Notes: generated by a model not told the origin, from the letters alone. Counted from the stretch's first letter, positions 11,231-24,400 are shown. The stretch is 64,000 bases of DNA from Desarmillaria ectypa (GCA_030407005.1 JAUDYN010000010.1:1178001-1242000), one strand, 5' to 3'. Made by a program: numbers and translations.

Positions 11231-11590
11231 GGCCTGCATGAAGTGAAAGCAGTTCTAGATGAAGGCTCTCAAGTGATAGCTATGTCTGCTAAAGTTTGGG
11301 AAAAATACAGACTGTCATTGGATCTATCTGTCAAGATCTCTCTGACTAGTGCCAACAGTGAGATGAGATGGTGTCTAGGCTTATACAGAGATGTCCCTTC
11401 AACTTCAAAGAGTTAGAAGCCCAAATATATATTATAGAACACACTGCATATAACATTCTTCTGGAACAACCTTTTAGTATCCTATGTGAATTGAAAATCA
11501 ATAATATGACCAATAGTGACCAGTTCTTAACACTTTGAAACCCTAACATAGGGTTAAAAGTTATTATACCAATGTATAAGAAAGTGGAGA
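11231..11590 (+). pseudogene. Right part of gypsy fragment E: protease core
   Basis: The frame reads VLDEGSQVIAMSAKVWEKY, then a conserved stretch ending HTAYNILLEQPFSILCEL. This is a retropepsin-like core with D-E-G-S in place of the D-S-G of elements A, C and D, so it belongs to a different gypsy clade. It continues 3300-3618 across the element A insertion. After about 11590 the sequence returns to the A/B/C family at the end of RT, so the E insertion ends there. Confidence 0.6.
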
Positions 11591-12340
11591 AATATGAGTT
11601 TGAGATACTAAAAACTGAGTACCTTGGAGTGATAATCAGCAAAGGATCTATTTAAATAGATTCAGTCAAAATTGCAGGCATCACTGAATAGCCTGTTCTG
11701 ACTGGGAAACAGGAGCTACAATCATTTCTTGGATTCACTAACTTTTATCAATGCTTTATTAAGATCTATAGTGATATAATATGCCTGATGATATGTCTCA
11801 CAGACAAAGAAACATAGACTTAAGGAACTGCCCAACTTAAAACCCAATTGACAACAGATGTAGTATTGACTATACCAACAGAGAAAGGCAAATTCTGCAT
11901 AAAAGCAGATTCTAGTGAGAGAGCAATTGGCATTGTTTTGAGCCAAAAACAAGATAGAAAATAGAGACTAGTAGCATTTTTATTAAAAGCACAAACTGTC
12001 ATAGAGCAGAATTATGAGATCTATAACAAGAAATTATCCATCATTATGCTTGCACTCAATGAATGAAGAAGGCACTACCTTATAGATGCTGTTGTAGACT
12101 TTGAGATCTGGATAGACTATTAGAACCTACAATACTTTAGAAAGCCTCAGAAACTCAATTACTGACAAACATGATAGGTGACTAAACTCACAGAATACTA
12201 TTTTATGTTTTACCACAAATTTAGCACTGCCAACAAGAAGGTGGATCTCCTTAGCCAAAGAGCAGATCATGAATAAGGGAAGAATGATAATAAGGAGATC
12301 ATCATACTTAAACCCAAACTATTCTATACCATAGTTATAC
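11590..12340 (+). pseudogene. End of RT and RNase H relic of element B
   Basis: Readable blocks are YEFEILKTEYLGVIISK (11592) and FLGFTNFYQCFIKIYSDI (11729), then RNase H IKADSSERAIGIVLSQKQD (11900) and NYEIYNKKLSIIMLALNE (12012). The RT catalytic core (YLDD) is missing, because fragment E sits where the palm domain should be. Frequent TAG and TGA codons show long decay, more than in element A. Confidence 0.75.
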
Positions 12341-13216
12341 TCATGGTAGATAAAGCTCATGAGTGCATCAAGAGTGTGATCTGTGATCACCAGAAATGGG
12401 AGCAAGAGATCACTAAATTGCTCAATCATAAGAAAGGTATTCAGGAGAAAGATAGCCTATTATACTATGATCAGAGAATTTATGTTCTCTGAGATCATGC
12501 AGTCTATAGAGAAATCATCACTCACCACCATAATCACATAATGGTGGGACACTCAGAAGTAGAAAAGATGAAGAAACTAGTCCTAAGAGACTACTGGTGG
12601 CCTAAACTAAAAAAAAAAATGAGACTTACATTTGAGCCTATAAAACCTGTGTCAGAATCAAATTGAATATATAGACTAAGCATGCTTCTCTTCACCTGAA
12701 CAAAATTTCTTCCAAACCATGAACCTATATATCTCTAGATATAGTCACTGGACTACCACCCTTTAATGGCTATGATGCTATTCTAGCCATTGTCCACTAT
12801 TTTTCCAAAGTGATTATATCTGTCACTTATAGCATAAAACTCTCATCTAAAGAATGGGCCAAAATCTTGTATGATAAAGTCTATGCAAAATATGGTATGC
12901 CAGTAACAGTCATATTAAACTAAAGATCATAATTCTAAATTCCTCAAAAACTTATACAATATGCTACAAATTAAGAGAAATGCCTCTACAGTATTTGATT
13001 CTCAAACCAATGGCCAAACAGAATGTGCCAACCAGAAAGTCAAGAAGTATCTTAAGATCTTCATTAATCATTGACAAACTGATTGGGCTGAATAGTTACC
13101 ACTCATGGTATTCCAACACAATAACCACATTCACTCTGCCACTGGCAAAGTCCCTTTCAAGTCAATTATGAAGGAGATCTCTGAGTCACACCTGACTCAA
13201 ACATACACTCTGCACT
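12340..13216 (+). pseudogene. Integrase relic of element B, left part
   Basis: An HHCC-like segment is visible near 12520-12650 (HHHNHIMVGHSE). The core continues with YISLDIVTGLPPFNGYDAIL (12729) and YAKYGMPVTV (12885). Many stops and a frame break occur. The integrase is cut at 13216 by element C, and the frame resumes after C at 26927. The last bases before C include GCACT (13212-13216), which is repeated after C. Confidence 0.7.
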
Positions 13217-13558
13217 TGTTATGATTTTTCCATTCTTATCTTATCTTATATCTTATCAATATCTCTAGACCATGCTACCACCACAACTCATCCTGGCCAT
13301 GCTCTAAACATGTGATTCTCATTCTGTTCACACATGGACTTCACATAGATCCAGTTATATTTAGTTCATCAGTTACATATATAAAAAAGCTAGTTTACAT
13401 TGTATATTTTCTATTTTTTAACTAAAGTTTACTTCTATACCACACCTTCTCCATAAGATCCCAAGACCATAGTCATATCCTTCTGGGTGACTGTCCAAAT
13501 GTGAGGCAGCCCTTAGGATTATGTGTATCTGAAGATCACATGGAATGTGGGTCTAACA
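13217..13558 (+). repeat. 5' LTR of element C with GATA-box array
   Basis: It begins TGTTATGATTTTTCC and ends GGGTCTAACA, followed by the PBS ATTAGTTGAAAGATT at 13559. Near its start are four TTATC units (about 13235-13256). A TATA-like ATATATAA lies near 13380, followed by TTTTTTAACTAAAG, a decayed complement of the PBS. Confidence 0.85.
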
Positions 13559-13589
13559 ATTAGTTGAAAGATTCTACTTGCTTCTTTAT

Positions 13590-16500
13590 TACTAGCCATG
13601 AAGAAGCAATCTACATGACCAACAAACTGCAATAGAAACACACAATCACTCTCAGTACTGCCATTGGTGGTGCTTTTCTGCTTGTATTCACTGCTCTCAT
13701 AGTTCTAATGTGGGGTAAAGAAATATGAAACTATCTATGATGATGGGTCTTATATCCAGTTCATCACTCAATCTTCCAAGAAGTTTCCTGCATAAAGAGA
13801 GACTCCCAATACCAGCCAATCCACCCAGCACAACAGGGTGGAATGACTCTCCACCTCAGAGGAACATCTGAGGAACCTATAGAGTAGGTTCAGAGCCCCA
13901 AGTGAGTCATCACTCTCTCTCCTGTATTCAAGTATGACACCCAGATGACTCAGAGATGGGCCTATCCCATCCCAACCACCCATATGGCCTCTGAGCTATC
14001 ATGCAGGGGCAAGACCCCTAGCCAACTAGAGGAGAGGAAAGTGACTCCTCTTTCTCCCTCTCTCTCATCATCATTGTCAATGACTCCCTGCCTACAGCCA
14101 CTCTCTGAGATGCTGATGACCTCTTTAACATCCAAGAGGCCAATTATGAGTGGCCCAGCCTCTCAAACACTGATAGGGCCTTATTTGGACCCTTCAAAAG
14201 TAAGGCATAAGAGCTCTGAAGAGCCAATGTTGAGGCCAGAACAGCCTGACCAAGAATCCATCCAAACATGAATGAGTACTTGGCCCTCAACAGAGAGAAC
14301 CAGATTAGAGGCCTCAATTCTGGCACCACTATCTGTGTCCAGATATTTGCCAACAGGTATCACAACTTATACCCCCCTCTGCAGAGGACCAAGCACTGAG
14401 GCTACACCCCAAACTGATGATGGACAGATAGAATTGGAATCTGCCTTTGGGTATTGGCTAGAAGAGAGGCCAATCGACCAGCAGATAATAGGGAGGAGGC
14501 CGAGCTTTGATAATTTTACATATAGCTCTGGATTTTATGCTAGGCTGAAACAATTCTAGCCTCAATATATGAACATTCCCTCATATCTTCCAGATACCCC
14601 CAAATATCAACCACATTCACTCCCTGATTCCTTGCCAACAAGCTGAGTTTGGCAACCTGGCTTCTATCCCTATCAGGGTGGAAGCCTTCTATTCACAGGT
14701 GTGGGAGAAGACTCTGGAACAAGTTCCAGATCCACAAAACTATCACAACCATTGGCAGAAGAAAGAATACAAGCAGCTAAAGAACAATTAGCCTAGAAGG
14801 AGCAATGGATCAAGAAAATCCATCAAGAACTTGAAGAAGCAGAGGCTACAAGAGACCTCCATGCCAACATCTGGCAGTTTCCCAACAAAGGGAAGCAGCC
14901 AGAATGCAGAAAAACTATGGAGCTTCCATGCACATCACCTTTATGACTAGATTGATTTTTGATTTCTCGACCCCCTTTAGGACAAGCTCCTCCTGATCCC
15001 TATCCTAACCTTATCAGAAATGCACCCAATGATATGCTATATTTGGATATCAAACCCATACTGGTGCAACCCACTAAGCCATTCAAGGGGGATCACAATG
15101 ACATTGAATGATTCATCAGTGACTGTATTATGTACTTCAAAGTGTTTTGGCATTACTTTCAATTGCCATCTCATCTCATCCTATTTGCAACATTGCACTT
15201 TGAAGAGCCCACTAAGGACTGGTGGGTTTACAAAAGACTGGAGTACTAGATAGAAGAAGGATGGAATGGAACCTTCACATATTTCCACTATCTCAACTGG
15301 GAAGAATTCATGGACATCATAACATAATAATTCCGAGATCCCATAATCAAGAAAGTCCACAAGAAGCAGATGTTCAATCTTCATATGGGAATGCAACCAG
15401 CTTCCCACTATTTCCAGAAGCTGGAGGAGGAAGCCAAGCTGGCTGGAAGATGAACTGATGAGAATGACCATGATATGATGGTCAAGGCTGTACACCTAGG
15501 AGTCCCTTTTTCATACACCACATTCATCTCCAACATGGGTGTGAACATCCCTCAAACATATCCAGAGTGGAAGGAATGCATTCTCCAGATGTATGAAGAG
15601 TGATAAAGAAAATGAGTCTTTGACCAAACCACTGGAATCCCCCAAGATAATCAGAAGAAGGATGCTCTCTGACCTCAAAATCACCCTAGTAGTAGCAAGC
15701 AAACTACTGGGGCAATAAGTTCAATGGTCCCAAAGCTGGCAGCCAATGCAGGTCCCAGTTGGAATACCATGATAGGATGATGGACAATGTATAGTGGGCA
15801 AGAACAGCTCATGGAGGTAGACCGATGAAAAGTAGAAGGACATTACTTCAGATGCAACAAACAAGGACACATGCCAAAGGATTGCTCCAAGAAGAAAGAC
15901 TTCAGGAATATCCAGTTGACCATGGTTTACAAGGAAGAGGAGAAGAGCAAGGCAAAAGTAGAGGAGATAAAAGAGTAGATTGCCAAGGGATCAATTTCCC
16001 TTATGTGACCAAGGTTGCAACTGGTGTGTCTCTCATTCTCACTGAATGGTCTCATTTATATGTAGGATAATTTGTAAATATGTGCATTCAAGATACCCAT
16101 TCTGCTTACATTCTGAACACACTGAAAGAATCAAACACTCTAAACTAATATAATACACTAACTAAGTGCAATGACACAATTATTTATAACAATTTCTGCC
16201 TCTCCAACAAAGTGCAAGATAGGCCAGGTGGTGCTGGTGCCACAATATGGGCCATACCTGGGACAAGGATCAGTAGATAGAATGCTCTTGGGTCTCTGAA
16301 GCTGAATGTCCCAGCACTCTCAAGTCCTGCTTCACCAGGGCCTGTGGAGGATGGATCAAGTGCCTACCAAGGCCTAACAATGCCAGGACTCATCAATGAT
16401 GACATACTGGCAGTCCCTTCTCCAGTCACTGATCTGAGATCAAGAAAAGATCTGCTTATTATGGAGGAAAAAGGGAGTGCTGAACCATTGGCACTGATGA

Positions 16501-16800
16501 CTCTAGCCAACCCTGCTGGGCTTGAGTGTTCATTTACCATAAAGGCTGGTGCCTCCAAAATGGGGTGTCTTATTCCCCAAACCTCATTGAAGGATAGTGA
16601 CATTTCCCTGAACAACAAGAAAGCCAAAGAATAGGCAGGACCTGCTAGTGCCCAGGCAGTAAAAAGGGGGCACTGAGTCACCTATCATCAAAGTATCCAA
16701 CAAGGAGGACAATGCAGCTTTTCTCCATTGGAAAGTGTGATAAGTGAAAAAAAAACTGCAAACATCTGAAACCATGAAATCTCCTAATAAGGGGGTATTT
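13590..16800 (+). pseudogene. Leader and Gag relic of element C
   Basis: A hydrophobic leader segment (TITLSTAIGGAFLLVFTALI, about 13648-13710) lies after the PBS, but its start codon is ATT. The Gag core is recognisable from DIKPILVQPTKPFKGDHNDI (about 15046), DWWVYKRLEY (15219) and FRDPIIKKVH (15331), the last retaining the CGA arginine lost in element A. The zinc knuckle near 15838 reads HYFRCNKQGHMPKDC, with the first cysteine changed to tyrosine, so it would not bind zinc. Numerous TGA and TAG codons interrupt the frame. The segment 15960-16330 has no clear coding match to A. Confidence 0.75.
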
Positions 16801-17059
16801 GACCATATATGGTATAAACCATTTGGAGTTGGCTGGACTCTATGTGCAGTCTATATAGCTAAGAACCTGGCTATCACCAAAGCTGCTCTCTCCATCTGGG
16901 TGCATCCCAAATGACTCAGAGAGATCATTGATGAGCTTATCAAAAGCTTACAGAATGGAGAGAGCAAGGCTTGAGAGCAGCTCTATAAACTCCATGAACT
17001 GATTTGGTATATCTGAAGAACCAAGAACTTGGATCAAGACTTCATGATCAATATATAGC

Positions 17060-19010
17060 TCATCCCATGTACAGGAAAAAAGACATTGACCACCAAGGCA
17101 TTGCTGGATAGCAGATGTACTGGAAGTTTGATCAACTGATCTTATGTTCATCTCCATAGACTAGATACCCAAAAAGCCACCTCTTCTATCCTCATATACA
17201 ATGCTGATGGAACCCACAACAAGATGGGTGACATTACTGAGTTCATCAAACTCTGCCTAACTATTAGGGGACACACAGAAAGCATTGATCTTGCAGTCAC
17301 TAACCTAGGATCTAAGACAGTGTACTTGAGTCATGACTGGCTAAAATACCATAACCCAGTCATTAATTGAAAGACTGGGAGTATGATTTTTGGGCACTGC
17401 CAATATGTCAGAAATCCTATCCTCCTTCTCAATGCAGATGAACCAGACTAGTAGGATGAAGAACTAGAGGATGGTGAAATCATCCTCACCATCAATATGC
17501 AGGAAGAACTTGTGATCTGAGTAGTGCACCATACTACCAACTTGGCAGCTGCCACTCATACTGACAAACCCAAGAAGACATTTGAGGAGCTAGTACCTAC
17601 TCAATATCAAAGCTTTTGAGACCTGTTCTCAAAAGAGAGCATTGATGAATCATCAGAATGGAAACAATGAGACTATGCCATTAAATTGGTACCCAATGCC
17701 AAATCCACACTAGACTGTAAGATCTATTTGTTGAACTGAAATGAACAAGAATAACTTGACAAGTTCTTAGATAAGAATCTGAACTCTGGATGCATTCATC
17801 CATCCAAATCCTCTTTCACCTGTCTCTTCTTCATCAAGAAAAAGGATGGCTCCCTTCAACCCATCCAAGACTATTGCAAACTAAACAAAATGATGATTAA
17901 GAACTGTTATTCCCTTTCTTTAATCACTGAACTCATTGATAAGCTATGAGATGCCAAGTATTTTTCAAAACTGAATGTCTGATGAGGATACAACAATGTC
18001 CAAATTTGAGATGGCAATGAAGAGAAAGCCATGTTTCATACTAACCAAGAGTTATTTGAACCCATGGTTATATTCTTCAGCTTAACCAATTTCTCTACCA
18101 CTTTTCAGTGGATGATGAACAATATATTCTGAGGTCTTATTGCAGAGGGCAAAGTCACAATCTACCTGGATGATATCCTAATCTTCACAAAAACCCTGGA
18201 GGAGCATCAACAGATTGTCAAGCAAGTAATGCAATGATTATGAAGAAACAAGCCATTTCTCAAAGCTGAGAAATGTGAATTCGAAGTATTAGAGACAGAA
18301 TATCTAGGAGTCATCATCAGCAAAGATGCCATCCAAATGGACCCTATGAAAGTCATCAGAATGACTGGTACTAACTAAGAAGAAGGAGCTACAATTCTTT
18401 TTAAGATTTATGAACTTTTATCAAAAGTTTATATGTGACTACTCAAAAATTGTCTGACCATTGACCCAGTTAACTGAGAATGACAAGTGGAAATGGAGAA
18501 AGAAACAAGAATAAGCATTCACTCAGCTCAAATTCTAGATGACTGCCAATGTTGTCCTCTCCATCCCATCTGACAATGGGAAGTTCAGGATTGAAGCTGA
18601 TGCCAGTGACAGAGCTATTGGAGCAGTACTCAGTCAGCAACAGGATAACAAATAGAGGCTAGTTGCATTCATATCTAAAGCACTGACTGCTATAGAACAT
18701 AACTATGAGATTTATGACAAAGAGCTGCTGGTAATCATACTTACTCTAGAGGAGTGGTGATATTATTTAATGGGTGCCAAGGAGGAAATTAAAGTCTAGA
18801 CAGATCATTAGAACCTCCAGTACTTCCATAAACCACAGAAGTTAAATCAATGACAAGCTTGGTGGACAATTGAGCTCACCAAATACTATTTCACTCTACA
18901 GCACAAGGCTGGAACCACCAATCGAAAAGCTGATCTACTCAGCAGATGAGATGATCATAACCAAGAGAAGGAGGATAATCACAATATCATAATATAGTAG
19001 TCCTTACCCC
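17060..19010 (+). pseudogene. Protease, RT and RNase H relic of element C
   Basis: The protease motif is LLDSRCTGSLIN (glycine of D-S-G changed to arginine) near 17102. YNADGTHNKMGDITEF and NLGSKTVYLSHDWLKYHNP follow. RT blocks include FFIKKKDGSLQPIQDY (17830), FFSLTNFSTTFQWMM (18070), YLDD (18163-18174) and CEFEVLETEYLGVIISK (18277). RNase H follows with IEADASDRAIGAVLSQQQD (18591) and [20 protein letters not shown] (18697). Stops and a few frame breaks are scattered throughout. Assignments are clear from motif order. Confidence 0.8.
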
Positions 19011-19728
19011 AGAACACTTCCAGGCACTTATTTTGCCCACTATTGATGAGCAACAAGAAAAGATCTGAGATGCCATATGACAGAAGAATTAATAGAATCA
19101 TGGGATCTCCAACTCCTTAGACCATGAGTGAGGAATCACCCAAAATCAGGAGATTCTATACTATGATGGGTGTATTTATGTTTTCCAAGATGAAGTCTTA
19201 CAGGGAGATATAATTGCCCATCATCATGACCATATCACAGTGGGTCACCCTGGTATAGCAAAAACTATCAAACTCATACTCTATGAGTATTGGTGGCCAA
19301 AGTTAAGGAAGGAGGTAGAAGAGTATGTAAGAGGATGCAAAACTTGTCAATGAACCAAAAGTAGTATGCAAGCCAAGGCTGCACCACTACATCTGAACAC
19401 TGAACCCACTTCCTCTTGGATCCATATTTCCATTGACATGATCACAGAACTCCCCAAATCTAATAGCTATAATGCACTATTAATTATCATAGATCAATTC
19501 TCTAAAATCATCATTCTTATAACCTGCCACAAAGAACTATTGGCAGAAGATTGAGCATGGATTCTCTGTGACCATATCTATGTCAAGCATAAAATGCTCC
19601 AAGTGGTTATCTTAGACTGTGGACCCCAGTTCATATCAATATTTATGAAAGAATTTTACCAAATGTTGAACATTACCCCAAATGTCTCTACCACCATTAT
19701 CCACAAACTGATGGACAAACAGAGTGAG
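19010..19728 (+). pseudogene. Integrase relic of element C, left part
   Basis: HHCC finger elements lie near 19216-19355 (HHHDHITVGH then CKTCQ). The catalytic core has WIHISIDMITELPKSN (19420) and LIIIDQFSKIIIL (19481), where CAA replaces the ancestral arginine codon, and DCGPQF (19615), where TGT replaces it. The frame is interrupted at TDGQTE by element D (target site GTGAG, 19724-19728) and continues at 25556. Confidence 0.8.
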
Positions 19729-20157
19729 TGTTAGGGCCTGTCTTAGGCATGTGACTTGGAGCATCAGCTAATCCCTCTAGGCTGTTATGCATTCAAACAG
19801 TTACCCAGTTGAGAGATTTAGGCTGGGCCTTTAATGTGGTGTGAGTAAGAAGTATATGGATTAAGTTTAGTCGAAAGATAGAGTACAACAGTGTAGTTTA
19901 CTCTGTTTATATACTATTTCTATGGTGATATATTTAGGTGAAATGGTTCAGTCCATACTGGAACAGTGTCAAAGATGGATGGTCCAGAAGGATCATTGGT
20001 CCAATAGAAAGCATCTGAGGTGACAGACAGTGAGAATAAGGATATGCATCAGCAAGTGCTTGGATATGAGTCAGAATCGATGGTAGATTAGATGGCTGAG
20101 TTATGGATATGACTCAGATAAGATAAGATAAGATGTGATAATGGAAAAATCGTAACA
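19729..20157 (-). repeat. 3' LTR of element D
   Basis: It runs TGTTAGGGCC...CGTAACA on the plus strand and pairs with 25127-25555 end to end. The AGATAAG array at about 20116-20135 lies near its U3 terminus. Sequence 19857-19875 contains TTTAGTCGAAAGAT, whose complement matches the D primer-binding site exactly. Confidence 0.9.
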
Positions 20158-20170
20158 TTACCCCCTTGTT

Positions 20171-20740
20171 AAAGCAGTCATCCTGACTGCTAAGGCTCTT
20201 CTTTTGGGGTATTGAACTGTGTTTCAATTTGACTGATCCAGTACTGATCAATCAGTCTTTTCCATATCATCTCATCTGGATTGATGATCCACTTAGTGTA
20301 TGCATCTTTTCATTTGGCAAGATAGGCTACATCACCATGTTCTGAGTATTCGTGGTCTAAGATCTTGATCACTGTCTTATCTTTGGTTGTGATTTTTGGA
20401 GTGTATATGGCACAGTTTATGCTGGCCTGATACTCTTGGATCACTTCCGATATGTTCATCATCTCATTTTCTTGAACCCATGAATTATGTTCATGGGTCC
20501 AACCTTTCCATTTGACCAGGTAGTCTGTAACTTCTCTGGATGGTTGTCCCCTTTTTGAACATACTTTTTGAGTGCATGAGTCCAGAACTTCTTCAATTTT
20601 GTATTCTTCCTGACTGTCGATGAGGTCTGGAGGGGGAGGTGGCGGTTGTTGTTGATTCAGGAATGTGGGCATGATATAGGGGGTTAACAACTTTTTGTTA
20701 AATTGGGGGTGAATTTTCCAATGAGGCAGTAGCTTCAACT
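20171..20740 (-). pseudogene. Chromodomain C-terminus of element D polyprotein
   Basis: An open stretch (20738-20310) reads WKIHPQFNKKLLTPYIMPTF, a poly-proline linker, then a chromodomain: EEYKIEEVLDSC, DYLVKWKGWTHEHNSWV, ISEVIQEYQ. The tryptophans and the acidic C-terminal helix expected of a chromodomain are visible. A weaker region lies between 20310 and the polypurine tract. It is the best preserved chromodomain of the four elements, but it cannot be produced as part of an active integrase because the catalytic core is deleted. Confidence 0.8.
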
Positions 20741-21420
20741 TGTATGCTGCTGCTTCTAACTTCTCAATGATCTCAAACGGTCCTATTCATTTATCATTGA
20801 GTTTCTTTTTTGGTTGCAGAAGGTGTAAGTTGGTGGTGTCAAGCCAGACCTTATCACTAACCCAGTATTCCCATGGCGATTGCTTTGACTTGTCATATTG
20901 CGCTTTCATTTGCGCCACAGCCTTTTCCAAGGTATCATGTACCTCTTTGTGAACTTTGGCCATTGTTTTGGTGAAATTGATGGCTGCAGAATTTGCGAAA
21001 CCGGTTTTCTGAATAGACTCGGGAATGAGTCGAGGATTGCATCCATAGAGGGCCATGAAAGGACTTTTGCCCATGGTCAAATGTGTTCAGTTGTTGTGGG
21101 TTCCATCTGCATTATAGACAGGAATTGGGGTGGTGGCTTTTCAGGTATTCAACCAGTGCTGCTGGACATAGGTTCAGTTACTAGAGCTGCCTGTATAGCC
21201 ACTATCCAATAATGCTTGGGTTGTCAATGTCTGCTTTCCCATACAAGGAGAAAGCTGGATATCCACCAAAAAGTCTCATCCTGAGCTTTTGGTACCATGA
21301 ATATAGTGGATTGGTTGATGGAGTTCATAGAGCTGCTTGCATGCAAGACTCTCTCTGGTTCTTAAGCTTTGAACAAGCTTTGTCATCTATCTCTCTGAGT
21401 CATTTGAGATGAACCCAAAT
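20741..21420 (-). pseudogene. Protease-integrase deletion junction of element D
   Basis: Reading the minus strand, the protease motif LLDSGYTGS (near 21195) and YNADGTHNN (near 21100) are followed directly by THLTMGKSPFMALYGCNPRL (21080 down), which in element A lies about 2.6 kb further on in the integrase. Both parent sequences contain ACAACAA-type stretches at the join (compare C at 17210 and 25650), so deletion between short direct repeats is likely. The integrase tail NFTKTMAKVHKEVHDTLEKA is open. Confidence 0.75.
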
Positions 21421-24400
21421 AGAGAGAACTGCCTTGGCAGTGGCCAAGTCCATGGAGCTGTGAACTGCATACAGAGTCCAGTCAATACTGAATGGTTTGT
21501 ACTATTGGTGATCACATGCTTCTCTTTCAGGCAAGGTTTTGAATTTTGGTACCCCCTTAGGCAGGATTTCGATTTCAGTTCCTCCCAATTGGGCAAGACT
21601 TCAGGTTCAGTGCTTCCCTTTCAGGCAAGGCTTCAGGTGTTGGGGTACTGGCTTTGGACTGGCTGGCTTGCCAAAGTCTAAAGGCAGTGTCATTGTCTTT
21701 GTCAGGTATTTTGATGATGGTGGTTCTGCTAAAGTGCCCCCTCTTTATCACCTGGGCACTAGCGACTTCCCTCTGTTTTTCAGCTCTAGTTCACTCAGGA
21801 ACTTCCCAGGCCTTGGAAGGAGTCTGGTATCAGCTTGAAGCATTTGAGGTTCCACTTCTACTAGCCATTGTGGCAGAGTACTAAGCTTCCACATTCAGGG
21901 CAAATCTCATCAACATTGCCTGTGGCTTCATGGTCGGCTGTTCTCTCACCAGTCCAGCTAGCATGTGGCCCCAGTCCTGGTCTTGGTGGGCACTCTCCTG
22001 GTCCTCCACTGACCCTGGCGAGGCTGGTAGGCTTGTCCCTCCGCTTGAGGAGAGCACTGGTGCATTTGGACTTCTGGAAGGCCCAAAGGAGTCCTGCCTA
22101 CTAGCCCCTGCCCATTGCTGATCACTCAGCAGTGTATCTGGTGAGCTGAGCTTGTTGGACTTGGTGGCAGTGCCAGCACCACCTGGCAAGTCCCGCACCT
22201 TGTCAGGGGCTCAGGAATTGTCACTACAGATACTCATGTCAGCTTCTTGAAGGAGGATGATGTACCTGTTTGTTTTCAATTCTTTGTTTGTCTTCGGCTT
22301 TGGGGTCTGTGAAGTCATAGAATAGATATTTATATTTGCATGTATTTGTCTATGTTTATAGGAATTAGTCTGACCTGCAGAAACTGAGGACTCACCTTCA
22401 GACTTGGTCGAGCAAGGGGAATTGAACCCTTGTTGACCTAGTCCTTTACTTCCTCAACCTTGGACATAACCGGCACCACTTCGTTAGTGGGCCCCAAGGA
22501 TCTGATGTCCCTCAACTCTTTTCTCTTGGGACAATCTCTGCTCAGGTGACCCTTCTCATCACATCTGAAGCATCACCCCTTGATCTTTTGCTGATCAATG
22601 TTCATGGGCTTCTCTGCCCCTCCATATGCCATCCATCGACCAGTTCTGGCATCCTGACTGGTCCCACTATTGGCAGTCAGCTTTGAGGCTGAGGAACTTG
22701 TCGCCCCAGTGGTGGCTTTGCCGCTGGGCTGCTGTGGTTATGGGGGGTGGGAATCCTTCTTCTGCCTATCCTGGGGCATACTAGTGGTCTGGTCAAAGAC
22801 CCATTTCTGCTGTCTTTCCTCATACATGTGCAAGATGTGCTCTTTCCATTCTGGGTACAAGCATGAGATATTGACACCCATGTTGGAGATGAAGGTGGTA
22901 TAGGAGCTTGGGACTCCTAATTGTACCACCTTCACCATGGTGCCATGCTCTGCTTCATCAGTTCATCAGCCTACTAGCTTCGCTTCTTCTTCCAACTTCT
23001 GGAAGTAATGAGAGGTGGGCTGCGCTCCCATTCGAAGGTCGAACATCCTTTTTTTGTGGATCTCCTCAATGGTGGGGTCTCGAAATTGACACGAGACCAT
23101 GTTAATGAAGTCCATCCAGTCAGGATATCAGAAATGGGCGGCGGTCCCATCATAGGCATCACTAACCCAGAATTTGGGTCTCTTGTAGACCCACCAGTCC
23201 TTGGCAGCTCCCTCAAAATGGGAAGTCATGAATAGTACCAGATGCAATGGCACCTGGAAATAGTGTTGGAACACTTCAAAGTATGCGATACAATTGCCAA
23301 TGAAGCATTCAATGTCATCATGATCCCCTTTGAATGGCGAGGGAACCTTGACAAGAGTGGGTTTGATGCCCAGGTATGGGGCATCGACAGTGGCATTCCT
23401 GACAGGATTGGGAATGGGGTCGGGAGGACCCTTACCAGAGGGCAGTTTTAGGATCAAATATTAATCCAGCCTTGGACCTGGGTAACCTCTTGGCAGTTCT
23501 CCCAAGGGTCTGCCCCTCTTGGGCTCTTTCCCCTTCTCTTGATCATGGAGATAGTCCGTCATCATCCTGCAAGTGGACTCCTCCTGATCAAGCTCTTCAT
23601 GCATTTCCATGATGTGTTTTTCTTTTTTAGCCAGCATGGTTTTCATCTGCTGGCAAATTTCTTCCACTGTTGCTGGAGTTCTTGACACCCCTGCAGTGGC
23701 GGTTCCTGCAGGGATGGTTTCTGCTTCCATGTCTTCTTCTGCCCCTGCAAAGAGAAGACTGCCACTCTGATAGGGGTGGTAGCCTTAGTGACGTGCCCTA
23801 TGATGTGAGGGCAAATCAGGAAGTGGTTGTGGGTTTGTGACCAGGGTATCTGGGGGATGATCCGGAAATATTTCATATTGTGGCTGGTGGTAGTCCAGCC
23901 TGCTGTAGTAACCAGTGTCATAGGTTAATGTATCATACTGGGGCCTTTGCCCCCATCTACTCCTCTTGTGCCACCACCAATCTCCATAAGTGTCAGAGGG
24001 TTCGCTCCAATTTCCTCTGCTCCTCCTGATCTCAGGCTCGAAGCTCTGGAAATATATCCCCTGCAGAGAGGTGGAAAATACTCTAGTCCCAGTTTGCACA
24101 TATCTGGGCACTGATGACAGCAGCTGGATCTGGACCCTGAATGGGGTCTCCTCGGTTGAGTGCCAGCCACTCATCCATTTCTGGTCTGGGCTCATCCCAG
24201 AGATCTCTTACTTTGATGTCTCAATGTTGAACTTCCCAAGCAGCAGTCCTGAAGGGACTGAATAGCCTTCGATTGACCTTGGAGAGGTTAGGCTAGATGT
24301 AATCCTCCCATTTGGGTTAAAGGGGTCATTGGAGGCACTGGGAGTGGCTGGGGCCAGAGCATCATACTCCCTGTCAGACTCATCATCAGAGAGTTCAATG

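Noticed and set aside
22405..22440. Possible tRNA T-arm-like sequence GGGAATTGAACCC
   Set aside because: It lies in the Gag region of element D and reads as coding text on the minus strand; no cloverleaf can be drawn around it.
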